Of a stretch of DNA of 64,000 nt, positions 23,701-35,200 are shown one piece after another. This DNA is from Muricea muricata (taxonomy: Eukaryota; Cnidaria; Anthozoa; Malacalcyonacea; Plexauridae): the NCBI GenBank assembly GCA_963855995.1, contig OY979722.1, forward strand, positions 1,488,001 to 1,552,000. Reading direction: 5' to 3'. The notes beneath the pieces are model-generated. The model searched no databases. It was not told the DNA's origin and was given only the letters and a program-made list of their open reading frames with translations. The first letter of the stretch is position 1. Each line of letters opens with the position of its first letter. Both the position numbers and the translations under genes were made by a program.

Positions 23701-25852
23701 CTTCAATGACGAAGCTGTGACCAGAAATACTAATAAATTATATCCTGCTTTAGGTTTGAAGTTTCTGGTACGAATTTGCACAGACCTTGGCTTGAAAGAC
23801 GTCCAGGAATATGCGCAGAAACTAATGAAGGCCGAGAAAGCGAAAGAATTAAAAGAACAAGTTAGTTGATTTAACTTAATATGTGCTTAGGATATGACTT
23901 CGAGTGTTTCTTAAATTTTTAAACATTTTTGTTTATTCTCTTCTGCACAGCGGGTGCTCAGCGGTGGCCGAGCAAACAGAAGGCCTGGGACTGCGTCTCG
24001 TCAAAGTAGCGCCAGCAGCGGTGAGTAGTATAGATATATTGATTTAGGACGTCTCTTACTCAGGTGAACGGATTTTCCCAGCCCCCCCCCCTCCCCCTTC
24101 CCCATTTTTGACCAGATGGAGTGCAAGAGTGCTATCGTTCATGATAAATCACTAAAATATTAAAGACGTTATGAAACGCACATTTTACACTGCTGGGGTC
24201 GGCTGTGCGATTTTCTCAAACGTTTTAAACATTTTCAGTGACAGGTAAAATACGTATTAAAGTTCAGCATTTTCAAGTCAAAATCATTTTCTATCTCTTG
24301 TAAGGTCAACATCCCTGGTGTTATTTCTTTCTATGCCTTTCTGCGACAGTTAAAAAAATCTCTATCCGGTGGGTAGCGCTCTTCGTACGGAAGTTTGGCC
24401 CTTCGTACAACCTGCCCCAGTTTATTTTCATTGCTTTAGCCCTTTGGATGTATGATCATGCATTCACAGTGTCATGCAACAATTACTCTGACTTGTATTT
24501 TTGAAGGGCGGGTGATACACATGACCAAGGCTAACACGGCTCAAGCACTCGCCACGTGGTCATTAGAACTGGCGAACCCCGTCCCCCCTCCCCCTTGTTA
24601 CTAGATCATGCTAAATCCATTCCTGTGTTTGGAACTATGCAACTCTTCACACGTCTTGTATTTGGTAGCAAAAATATGCAATTCCATACCATTTACTCAC
24701 TTCAGTACTGCATTATAAGCATCAATGCAGTTAATGTAGATCCCGACCCAGATTTTCTGCATGATCGCTTGATGAAACCCAAGCAATTATTAACAGTTGC
24801 TTTAACTGCAGAGCGTGTAAACAGTGGCAGAGAGAAAAGTGGAAAGAGTCGTTCAGGTAGCGGCTCCAGAGCGAGTAAACCACGTTCAACACTGGCCGAT
24901 GAAGTTGACGAGCCATTCACGATGTCTGGCCAGAAAAATATCGGTAAGCGCTGCATATTACTGCAGTTGTCTTCTCCCTACGAAAGATGAATGGCGCCCC
25001 TGACTGCACGGATTGTGATTTTCCAAACTTTCTAAACATTTTGAGTAGCTGGTAAACCCATATAACTACAGGGTGCATAAAAAAGTAGACAATTTTGAAA
25101 CGGCTCTCAACCTCGGGAAACGGCTTGAAGTATGAAGTTTTTTATTGATATACAATGCTTGGGTACTTACGGTCTAGAAGAAATAAAAATATTTGAAATT
25201 TTAATGTTTCAAACCCAGGGGTGTGCGTATTTTGAAACACAATAAAAATAGCTTGCGCGCGAAATTTAAAGGCTTCAAGGTAATTTTGAGTTGGTAGGTA
25301 GACAATATGTTAGGTGCTTTATTGCTGTTTAAGATTTCAAAAAATTTGATTGAGTTTAAGTCATTCAAAACGTTGCGCGAACGTATATTTTTTCTCTATA
25401 AGAATCGTTGTTCTAAAGAAATGTTCCAATTTTAATTAAATGTCCCTTAAATGTATGCAAATTAAGTAAATACATAAATTAAACATTTTTTGATACACGG
25501 TGTATAGTTCAGCATTTTCGAGTTAAAGTCACTTTTTATCTTTTACGAGTTCAACATCCCTGATGTTTCATTGCTTTTTAAGTCTTTCTGTGGCAATAAA
25601 AGAAATGGTATCTGATGGATAGCGCTTTCCACCTTTCGTACAACTGACCCCAGATCTAAAATGGTTTTACTAAGATTACTCCCCGTTTGAAAAGAAGCCT
25701 TCAGTTTGCCATATTTTATCGTAGATGCGTCATACTCCGACCCTCTGGGCGATGCGCCTGCTCGGCCCAAGACGGCAGCAAGACGAAATCCTCAACCAGC
25801 CGAGGACGAGTTTGGAGACGAAGAACTGGGAGATGATTTGCTGCCTGATTAG
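8716..25852 (+). CDS. ift88: IFT88 intraflagellar transport TPR protein
   Basis: Core subunit of the IFT-B complex (Polaris/TTC10), required to build cilia and flagella. 27 exons, all in phase: 8716-8802, 9616-9681, 9753-9794, 10067-10120, 10470-10536, 17636-17717, 18004-18094, 18164-18268, 19036-19138, 19278-19392, 19683-19792, 20143-20264, 20400-20470, 20573-20659, 20744-20843, 21019-21105, 21383-21452, 21866-21982, 22108-22216, 22414-22452, 22536-22763, 23456-23508, 23608-23673, 23754-23860, 23951-24020, 24812-24943, 25725-25852. Product 835 aa, against about 830 in human. N-terminus DDEDDIYGGFNDYNP, then RPMTAVRGAGY, then tandem TPRs (MFSNAGRLRVNMGNIY, GDREKMKKTFQKM, RYNPLGLVNRGNCYY, QFCEKAIQYFERAS), a Ser/Arg-rich linker and the acidic end ELGDDLLPD. 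Intron 5 is 7.1 kb and holds the foldback element; other introns carry minisatellites and MITEs. Family certain. Confidence 0.96.
9133..9430 (+). repeat. 13 bp minisatellite in IFT88 intron 1
   Basis: Tandem ATGAACATGCRTA units (R = A or G), some truncated, cover about 300 bp. The 13 bp period leaves every minus-strand frame open, which creates spurious His/Tyr/Cys-rich reading frames of 90-115 codons. Confidence 0.9.
10226..10344. mobile_element. 119 bp MITE, copy 1 (AGAACATCAAAGTGA ends)
   Basis: Inverted ends AGAACATCAAAGTGA at the left and TCACTTTGATGTTCT at the right, with inner inverted GGCCTCCTAAG/CTTAGGAGGCC and the perfect palindrome AGAACCAGCTGGTTCT. It lies in IFT88 intron 4, just outside the large element; a copy in the opposite orientation is inside that element at 16866-16981. 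Confidence 0.8.
11311..15470. repeat. Array of 17 CpG-rich ~90 bp blocks in both orientations
   Basis: A block running from CACGAGAAAAATCCCGCGTG through GGGGTGCTCGCAACACGCGT and CTCGCGTGCGAAACC to AAATCCCGAAAAAATTTT recurs with few changes. Forward copies have cores near 11768, 11990, 12220, 12375, 12525, 12850, 13150, 13305, 13448, 13878, 14245, 14670, 14948 and 15105. Reverse copies lie near 11350, 11620 and 15430. Spacing is 140-430 bp, filled with A-rich GAAAAAATTTTGACAAAAA-type sequence. Each core contains the palindrome ACACGCGTGT. Near-identity of copies suggests recent amplification. Confidence 0.9.
16120..16323. repeat. ~204 bp near-perfect inverted repeat
   Basis: Left arm ATTAGTATGCCCAGCCATCT... 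and right arm ...AGATGGCTGGGCATACTAAT are close to perfect complements over roughly 90 bp each, with a short GTTCATGAACGGTCATG-type loop. A third, single arm lies at about 10962-11025, so the same sequence marks both sides of the element's interior. Confidence 0.9.
16866..16981. mobile_element. MITE, copy 2, inverted relative to 10226-10344
   Basis: Same family as 10226-10344, in the opposite orientation, with GGCCTCCTAAG arms, the AGAACCAGCTGGTTCT palindrome and TCACTTTGATGTTCT end. It is nested between the last A-rich arm and the right terminal repeat of the 6.5 kb element. Confidence 0.8.
18319..18509. mobile_element. Hairpin MITE with ~85 bp arms in IFT88 intron 8
   Basis: Left arm AATATAGAATAAAACATAAT... 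to ...GATATTAAGTTGTGATAT; the right arm is the near-complete reverse complement ending ATTATGTTTTATTCTATATT. Only about 20 bp of loop remain, so transcripts could fold into a long hairpin. Confidence 0.85.
19511..19690 (+). repeat. ift88: 20 bp minisatellite supplying an IFT88 splice acceptor
   Basis: Nine contiguous 20 bp units, consensus CGTTCTAATCAGAATTATTG (C or T before AG). The last unit, 19671-19690, crosses the intron 10/exon 11 border: its CTAATTAG ends the intron at 19682 and AATTAAGA starts the exon. Every upstream unit therefore carries a similar CTAAT plus AG acceptor-like core. Confidence 0.92.
23312..23370. repeat. Perfect 27 bp-arm hairpin in IFT88 intron 21
   Basis: TACCTTGAATAGATTATCC...ATATAT, a 5 bp GAATT loop, then the exact reverse complement ending CTATTCAAGGTA. 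All 27 pairs match. It lies about 85 bp before exon 22. Confidence 0.9.
24125..24425 (+). repeat. Interspersed repeat family R, copy 1
   Basis: IFT88 intron 25. It shares with 25000-25660 and 59850-60290 the ordered words TTTTCTCAAACGTTTT, AGTTCAGCATTTTCAAGT, GTTCAACATCCC-like, CTTTCTG(C/T)G(A/G)CA, GG(A/G)TAGCGCT and CTTCGTACAAC. This copy is uninterrupted and serves as reference for the two interrupted copies. Confidence 0.65.
25000..25660 (+). repeat. Family R, copy 2, split by a nested insertion
   Basis: IFT88 intron 26. The left half (GATTTTCCAAACTTTCTAAA... to GGTAAACCC) and right half (AGTTCAGCATTTTCGAGT... to CGTACAACTGACCCC) follow copy 1, with about 435 bp inserted between them. 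Confidence 0.65.
25068..25503. mobile_element. Tc1/mariner-like non-autonomous insertion nested in family R
   Basis: About 435 bp inside copy 2 of family R, beginning CAGGGTGCATAAAAAAGTAG and ending TTTTTGATACACGGTGTA. The ends are a loose inverted pair and TA flanks both sides. Its limits are defined by comparison with the uninterrupted copy at 24125. Confidence 0.5.
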
Positions 25853-28800
25853 ATGATGCTGCTTCACACCATCGTCAGTTGTCGGCGATCTTCTCGTCCT
25901 GGTGGATGAAATCGAGTAAATTTGCCAGACTAAATATAAAGTCACAGAAACGAGAAAATCAGAAACAATTACCCCCCTGGAAATATTTGAAAACGGTATA
26001 TTTCAAGGGGATGGCCGCTTTTGTTTGGCCCTTGTTAGTGAAGATGAAGAATGTGCTTTTATGGTCATGGCTAAAGGGGATGGACGAGAGGTAGGTTTTC
26101 ATGATGGCGGATGTTTTTTAAAATTTTTAAAACGAGACCAAATCAACTACAAGACGTTTATAGCATTCCTAAATTGGGATTAGGTTCAGGGTAAGGTTAG
26201 GGTGAGCCTTGGAAATGATATAAATGTTAGGTTGTTGATTCGTTCTCGTTTTAAGAATCTTGAAAAACAGCCGCCATCTTGAAAACCTACCTCTCGTCTA
26301 TCCCCTTTAGCCATGACCGTGCTTTTATGTCTACATCGCTAAAACACATCTGCTAGGAGGAGAGAATTGCCGACAGTTGCGCGATGGCGTTTACAAGTCT
26401 TTATCGATTTCATCATAAACTATTCCTTGCTTTTGTTTGGCGGAAACTTGAGCGAAGTTAAATGCGGCATGCAATGCAGCTTTTGTGATTACTTGTGTCC
26501 ACAAGATGGCTTCTCAATCTTGTTCATGCCTGTATGTTCGTTCAGACAGGCAGGCAGGAAATACGTGTATGTTGTAGAAATAATATTGTATATAAGTTAT
26601 TTAATAAAATCGTGGTTCCCTGTTGTCGAATGAGTTTCAAAGGGAGTGCGAGTAAATCAATTGTGTTTTTTATTCGTCCTGAATTTATGGGTATATGTCG
26701 AGCCCAGTCAAATAAGGGAGTCTTTGCATGGGTCAATATCAAACCTAAATTGATCAGGCTTTGTGACTGGTCTTTTGAAACTAACGTTTGTGGTTCGTTC
26801 CAATTTCTATACTTACTGTCTTTTATTGTTATAACCAACCAATCATGAAACCTGTTAGTGCAGCTTGGTATATACTCTGTTGTAAACGCACAAATTTTAT
26901 TCCCTCTACGAGTAGATTGCATTCTAAATTCCGAGAGGGAATTAACGTAATAGTCTTACAATCAAGACTAGCCCCGTTGTTCGAATTTGATTGTTTTAAC
27001 TCCCTGATGAGCCTAAAGGATGCTTGGAACGGTATTACTAAGAGTTCTGCGCATGCATTACAAATCGATAATTGGAATTTGTTCAGCCAAAATAACTGCG
27101 AATGCATGAGCTAATTAGGGAGTTAAGGCATTCAAATTCGTGTGGCATTTGCAGTTGACTTTCATCAAAGGGTGGCCTTGTTTTGGACACACTGTGTATT
27201 CAAAACTAGCCGTCAATCATTGTTTTCAAAATTTTTTGTTCAGCAATCGCCCAATTAGATCTACTCACTTAAATGTATCATTGGCTTCTCATTGTTTTGG
27301 TTAACAAATTCATTTTACTTGCATTTGAAATCAGGATGTTTTTAAAACGTGCGTGCATGCTTTATTGGGCAGAGGGTGAAATTAATTTCAAGGAACGATT
27401 TTGATACCGCTGATAACAGAAACAACGTTGATAACAAAGCATCGTGAACAGGAAAATCGCAATAACCAGCCATTGCAGGTATGTTAAGTATGTTTTAGTG
27501 CTAGTCTTACGTAAAATACACGTTTCTCAAACGCTAACAACAAGCAGACAAGCAGTTGGTTCGATTCTGCGAGAATCAAATATACCTCACTGCTGTCCAA
27601 GCGAAGCATCTAAACGCTCTTCAGTTGGAAAACTCCGCAAACCAGTCGCTTTATATTATTTGCCACCACTGGCATTTTTTTCTGAAAGGCTTCTGTCGCA
27701 CGACTGTATTCACAGAGTGCGATCCAGTGATGGTTTTGGGTAAATTACAACGTTAGATGGAGATTTGTCACAATTTGACCAAAACGTCAAAAGCTGGTTG
27801 GTGTTTGCAAACAAACTTTTCAAGACGCTAAAGCAATCCAATTCAATCCTCCGTTAATCATGAGCATCCGTACATAAGATTTGCACTTGTCATTGATTCA
27901 TCTTCTGTTTACTCAATTTTGTGCAAAATTCGCAAGGGTAGGAATTGCTCAAAATTGGCATAAAATTCCCCGTTCGCCCGAATTGCCCCATTTCAAATGC
28001 AACAACACATGTTGATAATTCACCATAATTTAATTCATGTCTTTGAGACTTTCACTTCACATAAATATTGACCTCATAATATCTTATCTAGCTTTTTCAT
28101 AAATACTATTTACAACTCATATTTTCTCAATGTGCGTGCATTTATAACGGTATACTTTAATCACATCTGGGTAAACTCAATAATGTATATCAAATCTAGG
28201 CACACAAATATATTATATAGGTTTAAAGGATCGCACTTAATTTAAAGTTAGCTTTCAGCTTTAAGGTCGGTTTACGTTAGAATTTTTTGTTGTGATTTTC
28301 CGAGTAATTTTGCCACATATCGTATATTGTCAGCGATTTCTTTTGTATTACTGATGTAAATAATTTGTCCTCGCCGACAATAAAGGATACACGGGCAAGA
28401 ACCGCACTTGAAAAAGAAACGTTTCACTTTAGGAGACAAAAATCACAACTAAAATAACTTCGAAACGGCCCTTTAGAATCACTTTACATTTACATATTTC
28501 ATTCAACTGGATTCTTCGTCCTAAATTGCTTAGTATTAGAATTGAATGATACGTCCAGTGAACTGTAATAAAACTGGAACGCTCACTCAATACAAAAGTT
28601 TAGTTAGTGAATGGGTAAAGCCAGGTAAAGCCAAGTTAGTTTTTCCGAGCTTGGAGTTGAAATACTTAACGCCAAAGATGGAACCATACATGAAATCGAA
28701 GCTATTAAAAAGTTATATTAAATATTAAAAATGCAAGGCTTTAGACAAAAAAGAAATGCCTCGAAAATACGAAAACAATTGCAATTTTGTAAAATACGGT

Positions 28801-29232
28801 AAATTTCCCTTTAAAGTTTAAGCTGTTTTTCCTTCTTCCACAGTCTCAATTTTTTTTACATCAAATACAACATTTTAATACCTTTCATTTGATATATACA
28901 TTCGACGTAAAGTATTTCAACTAAAAACTCAGAAGACTGAATGAAATTGGCTTCAATTCCCCCCCCCCCCCCCGACTTATCGTTCCAGTCTACTTATAGT
29001 TCAATGGATAGACAAACAAAGTTGACATTGTCAAGGAACAATGTTCAACTACCAGATACTCCAAAAACGTTTTCTCGTGTCCCAGCTGGAGATTTTCACT
29101 CTTACTAAATTGCAATATATATCATAGCATTTATACAGGTATATACACATGTATATTATGTAACAGTGGAATGCGATTCAAATCGCTTTCTAAAAACACT
29201 GCATACAGGGTTTAAGGTTAATTCTTCGACTA
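25853..29232. other. Convergent intergenic region IFT88 / GSE1
   Basis: IFT88 3' UTR and spacer. A candidate poly(A) signal AATAAA is at 26603-26608. It holds the MITE at 26063-26318, a CCCCCTGGAAATATT hairpin word at 25976 (another copy at 21743) and a poly-C run near 28960. Remaining open frames (26367-27756, 28546-28728) show no homologue I recognise and no consistent splice signals. Confidence 0.5.
26063..26318. mobile_element. 256 bp MITE with perfect 10 bp target duplication
   Basis: Inverted ends GGTCATGGCTAAAGGGGATG / CATCCCC-like...CCATGACC extend for about 65 bp. The flanks GTGCTTTTAT (26053-26062) and GTGCTTTTAT (26319-26328) are identical. It lies 210 bp past the IFT88 stop, within the probable 3' UTR. 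A duplication of this length suggests a Mutator-like mobilising enzyme. Confidence 0.85.
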
Positions 29233-32200
29233 TTATCTATTTTGAACGAAAACCATAAAATTGCGAAGTCGCTCCAATCTACCGTTCAGTATTTCTTGAT
29301 CTGTTTCGAGTTTTTTCTTGGACATCAGAAGCTCCTGCAAGCAAAACATATATCAACTGTTAAAGAAACTAACGTACTAATATCGAATAGTTACATTAGT
29401 TCTAAAATTATGTCTCTGGTGTTACTTTGAGTCAACATCTACACCGGCCAGCTTTTAAGGGTAAGGGTACATAAGAGTAAGGTACATAAATGTACCTAGG
29501 GTAAGGTACATAAGGGTACACTAAGGTACATAAATGATCTATAAATATCGACTATACGCACACAGCAACATTTATTAAATAAGAAATGAATGAAAAAGTT
29601 GTGAAAATAAAATTGTGACCTACCGAATATGTGGAGTTCAGCCTTTCACTTTCCTCACTTAAAGTGGAGTTTTCGAATCTTAATTTTTTCTCCTTTTCTT
29701 TTGAAACGCTTAGTTCATTTTCTTGTTCTGAAATAAGATAGTAGAAATAAAATGAAAGGCAGAACAAGACATCATTCAGCGATCTTAACTAAGAGAATTA
29801 CAGCTATATTTACAGAAAGTGTTAGGTTTACCACGTTGGATGAGTTTTGAGGTACACTGGAGCCAAATTAAGACAAACAACTGCAGCACGTGGGTAAATT
29901 TCACCCCCCCCCCTTTTTCGAATCCGAATTTTTTACCTTGATGGTAAGCCAAGTACGATTGGATTACTTTACTCGGCCCTGGCCATTTTAGAGGTTCATC
30001 TGTTAGCATCTAAAAATGTAAACATATGGGATAAAGGTTATACATATACTAACAAAAATTTTTCATTTAGGGAAAATATGGCAGACAAAACGCAATGAGG
30101 TGAGGTATCTAAAGGTAAAGTTGAAAGTCATAATGTTTTTTAAGCATTTGTAGAAAAATTAATATAGCGGGTGATTGCGGTTTCTGGTTTTCTACCATTT
30201 GTCAATTATTTAGGCACATTTATTAATTTATATCTTAAAGCAACCTCGGAGTCAGATCCAATCAGAAAATGATTTCTTAACAAACAGAAAATTCATTTGT
30301 CTGTTTCAAGTATCATTATTTCAAACATCAAACTCACCCAACTAGGTCGAGTTTCCGCTCCGCGATACACGCCAATATTTCCAGGAACTATCGCGGAATA
30401 ACTTTTACTGCCTGTTCGAGAGGGCGCGCTCGACTCAGTCCCTCCATGCGGGTCTTTTCCCGTAGGGTCCTTATGTACCGATAGCAAGCCAGAATGATAA
30501 AATGTCGGGTGAAATGCACTCGGAAATCCACGGTAAGGATTTTCCATGTGCGTTAGGGATTGCAGGGTTAGTTGAGGACCTGATGACAGCGCGGTCGAGC
30601 TTGTCGGGGGTCTGGGAGGTGGGGTACTGACATCGTACGAGGGACGAAATGTATCCTCATTGTCGGACTTTTTCGATTTTTTTGCCGGACCGCCCGGGCT
30701 ATCCTTGCCTTTGACACTGTCTCTATCAGCTGTAGCGTTGCTATCCGGGGAGGATGAGGACTCTTTTTCCATAGCATCCTTGATAGGTAACAGCAGGCCA
30801 TATTCTTGTAAAAGTTGTTGTTTTTGTCGAGTCATTGGGCCGCTCACGTCCAGATCCAGAGGTGTTCTACTACGAGTCTTCTCTTCTTTTTTCTAAGCGA
30901 GAGGGGAAACAGTTCTTGTAAGCTACGAATACATTCAGAATTCTTGCCTTTTATGGGGATAGGGTGCAGGAAGGGGGAACCCGTAGGAGAGGGATGACAA
31001 CCACAAGCTTCGTCGAAAAACAGAGTTGATGTCGGGGAAAATTGACCGACAGAAATTGATTAGAAAATTGTCAGTAAACTTGTCAACAATAATGATATAG
31101 TTGGTAAATCGGTAAGTTTGTAGTGAACAGTGGCGACATTTAGTCATGCAAATTTTTCAGTGTTTATAGACCGTATAAGGATCAATTTCTAAAGAAATGA
31201 ATCATGATGATTTAAATTTGCATAGCATGACCAAATTGTCGGGCTGGCTTCGCTGCTTGTAGTGGAATAACCTTCTTTCAATTCTCCCCTGACCAGACAC
31301 ATTAACTATTTAGTTGAAAACCAACCTCCTTTTTGCTTTTCTTCGTTTTTCTTTGTAATCTTTGTTGTCTTCTCTCCCATCTGTTTTTCTCGAAATCATC
31401 TTCAAGTTCTAAACGACAATAATACGTATAATGAATGTCTTATATTTCATCTCAATGAAAAATAATTTTCCGATGCAATCTTAGATTCAAAACAGCCCAG
31501 TACCTTGACGCTTTCGGTGAGTCACCAATCCCAAATTAGACAAAAATTCAACTTTCTAAACAAACCCAGTAAAAAGTAGTTGGTTAGTTTCTTTTCTATT
31601 GCCCAGCTATAGCTTGAAGCTATACAGTTGCCAGTGCAGGTACAGGTGGTGAAGTCAAATGTGCACGAAAGATATGGGTTCTTTTCCTACCTGAATACTG
31701 ACTTCACTAACGTTGCTAGTGTAGGTAGTGCAATTAATAGTACACAAAAGGTAAAGGTTCTTTCGCTACCTGAATACTAACTTCACTAACGTTACCAGTG
31801 TAGGTAGTGCAGTTAATACTACATGAAAGGTATAGGTTCTTTCACTACCTGAATACTAACTTCACTAACGTTGCCAGTGTAGGTAGTGCAGTTAATAGTA
31901 CACGAAAGGTATAGGTTCTTTCACTATGGTACCAGAAACGATCAAGTAAAGACTTGTATTCATACTCAAATTGTCTACTTCTTCATACCTTCCCGTACGT
32001 CACACTATCAGCACCCTCTTCCTCGTTGACATTAATTTTCTTCGCTCCAGTCTCCGCGTTGACGTCGCCATTTTCCACCCGATTCTCTTTGTTACTCTCG
32101 TCTTGGTTCGTATCCTCCGGAAACTTCCGTTTTCCACCGACGAACATCGTTTGCGGCCGTTCCCGCCTATCGGCGACTGTCATCAGTCCAAGATCTTTCA

Positions 32201-35200
32201 TAAACTTTAGTTTCTAGCACAAAAAAGCAGAAGACGTCTCTTCAGATTTACACAATGGACGAACTGCGACCAATAGACCTTTACCCTTTTGGACGGAATT
32301 TTGAAAAAATTGGAAACAGGCAAAAATATTACCACATCTTGAAAGAGCATCCTAAACTTAGTACGATTGCAAAGTTTGGTTCTAAATGTTGTATACTATA
32401 GAAAATATAGCCTTGCCAATTTGGCAAATTTTGTATATAGAGGATATTATATAGTTGACAGTAAGATACTGAAAATACACCGTAAGATATTTTCCATATC
32501 TTCACTAGTGAAGATACCGATCACGTGATCATTTCCCGCCAATAATTTTGTATTTTCAAAATGGCGATATTTGTAAGAGCAGCGAACATATTTTCACCTT
32601 TGTTTAAAGAAAAAAATTACATGTTTGTGCCGAAAAAATGGAAATAATACAAGAAAACACTAAAATGATGAACAGGTATTGTTTTAGCTTAAATAATATT
32701 GAAATAAAGCCATGTTTTTAGCATTATTGATCGAAAATTAATATTACTGACTTGGGTCTTAAATTGTTTACAACTATATAATAAACAGAACATTACACGG
32801 CGGTTTGAAGATATGAATTTTATCTTCTCGTGGTGAAAACAATATTTTACTCACTCGCTGCGCTCGTTCGTAAAATATTGTTTTAACCACTCGAAGATAA
32901 AATTCATATCTTTGCACCGCCGTGTAATATCCTCTATGTATTACGGGTGGAAAATGATAGCCAGTTGCTACCCTTGGTATTAATTTCTCACGGATAATAC
33001 AAAACTACAGCAAATTTGCTAACTTCGCAAGGCTATATTTTCTATAGTTTACAACATTTTACAAGCAAACTTTGCAATTTTACTAAGTTTAGGATGCTCT
33101 TTCAAGCTGTGGTTATTAAATTTTGTCTAAAAGGTTTAAGGTCCATTCAGGCGGTCTAGTTTGTTTCAGTGCGATGTGCTTGGCATACCTGTGGTTCGTG
33201 CCGATCTTTAGACGTTTCACCATTCCTAAATTTGTCTTTTCCACCAGTGGGGAAATTTTCTGAAAAATTACAAAAATATATCGTATTTAATGAGATTTGT
33301 AATGAAAAAGTTTGCACGAGAGTATTTTGCAAATCCCGTATAAACACAAGAATCGCACGAGTGAATTTTTGCCTAGTTTTTTCGCTAATAATTTGCTCCA
33401 TTCAACAACGAAACTAAATGTCTCAAAAATATACATTGTAGATTCATTTAGCTAAATTATACGAGTAATATAAATCTATTAATTACTTTAAAGCTTCAAA
33501 ATACAATGTTAGACTTTGACTAAATTTGGCTAAAACTTGAAAAGCTGTTTAGTTGCCAACTCTGATCTATGTACGACAAAGCACAAACCTGAATGTCTCT
33601 GTTTCTCCAGCCACTCGCTGACAACTTTGTTGTCATGCATGAGGTGTGTAGGTTGCTGAAGATATTCCTTGTACATACGGGTATCCATACGAGGAGGCGC
33701 CTGCTGTAAATAACTCGGAGGGTAAAATATCTCGTGGTGGGGGAGCCGAGGGGGACCGTACATATTGGGCATATGTAAAGTCTGTGGGGTTTCGTGGTAC
33801 ATAGGAGCGTAACCGTAATGCGGTAATCCCATCTTGTTCTCAGGTGACACTCGTTGACCATCTTTACCCCTCTCCTTCCCTGCTTCACTGGTATCGCCCT
33901 TATCTGCTTTGTCCTGATCCTTCTTGGACAGCAAAGAAAATTCAATGAGAAATTATCCGAAAAACAAATTATCATTTAAATTAATATGTTCCTTGTATGT
34001 TTGCATGGTGAATATCAAACTAAAATAATATAATTTTGTCCTTATTTATCCTTCAACTTACCTTTGAATTGTCATCTTTCTCGTGCTCTTTTTGTTGAAG
34101 TAATTTTTGTCGAAACTGAAACAGTTCCTGTTGAACTTCTCGCTTCTGCTGCCTCACTTGTTGCTGTCTGTTTTGCCACTCAATCTCCTCTTGTCGCAAA
34201 CGTCGTTTTTGTTCAAACATACGTCGCGTCCACATAATTTGATTTTCCTACACGATCAAAATAAAACACAAATTATATTAAAAACAAACCCCACACTTTT
34301 CTCGCTCTTTGTGCAGTGCTGGCGCCGGCACAGTGTTCTGTATACGAGGGGGAAAGAAAGTATTTGAGCATGAGTATTCAGGGTGTTGGCTAGCTCATGT
34401 AGTGTCCGCTGGACGCGACTCTTCCTAGCTGAGAAAGTAAGAAACAAGTTCTGAATCAAGACAGGTAGCACTTAAAAAGAGCCATTGGGAGGCCAAATGG
34501 GTAAAATCATGGGCAAGCTGAAACATAACTATAATGCATTTCCAGAACTGCAAATTAAGTTTTTTCACAAACAATGCGTCATTTGGTCATTTCCAACAAG
34601 TTTAAATGAATTTCATCACAATTTCCGCATTTTCAAAATTTCAGGTATCAGATTTGATTGGAAAGTTTTTATTTCATAAATGTGTGTTTAGTTTTGTTTG
34701 CTTTTATTGCCATATCATATGGAAAATACCAAAACAACACACACTGAGGTGAACAGTCGTATTTCATTTTATGCTGTACACATTTACGACACTGTGACAA
34801 ACATTGTCATCACAGATAGGGCAGGCTGCCGCACTCCTCTATTCCTTTTGCGGGTTTTCAATTTATGTTTCGGTAACTAAGGCAACGGTTAGGGGTAGAA
34901 GAGGTTAGGGTTAGGGTTAGGCATGTTATGGGTTGGGGATACTTGGGGATAGAATCATACTTGTGACCGAAACATAAATGATTACCCTTTTGCGTTGCTA
35001 CGCTCAGACAGTATTGCTTTCGCAATTTGCCCAAAACGGACTTAACTTTGGTTTCTGGCTAATACCCTCTTATTGTGACTTGGGGATCTAAACACTCAGC
35101 TGTTTATGAATTAGAAATGGCACATACTCTTTGCTTGGCGTCTGGGGCATTTTCTCCTTCTCGTTCTCCGCTGTGTGGAGCACTCTCTTTTGGAGGGGAT

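Noticed and set aside
24556..24990. A single 144-codon frame covering IFT88 exon 26
   Set aside because: Only 24812-24943 is exonic; the rest is intron read through the acceptor.
27444..27756. Overlapping frames suggesting a degenerate gene downstream of IFT88
   Set aside because: No family motif, no paired splice sites and base composition like the surrounding spacer.
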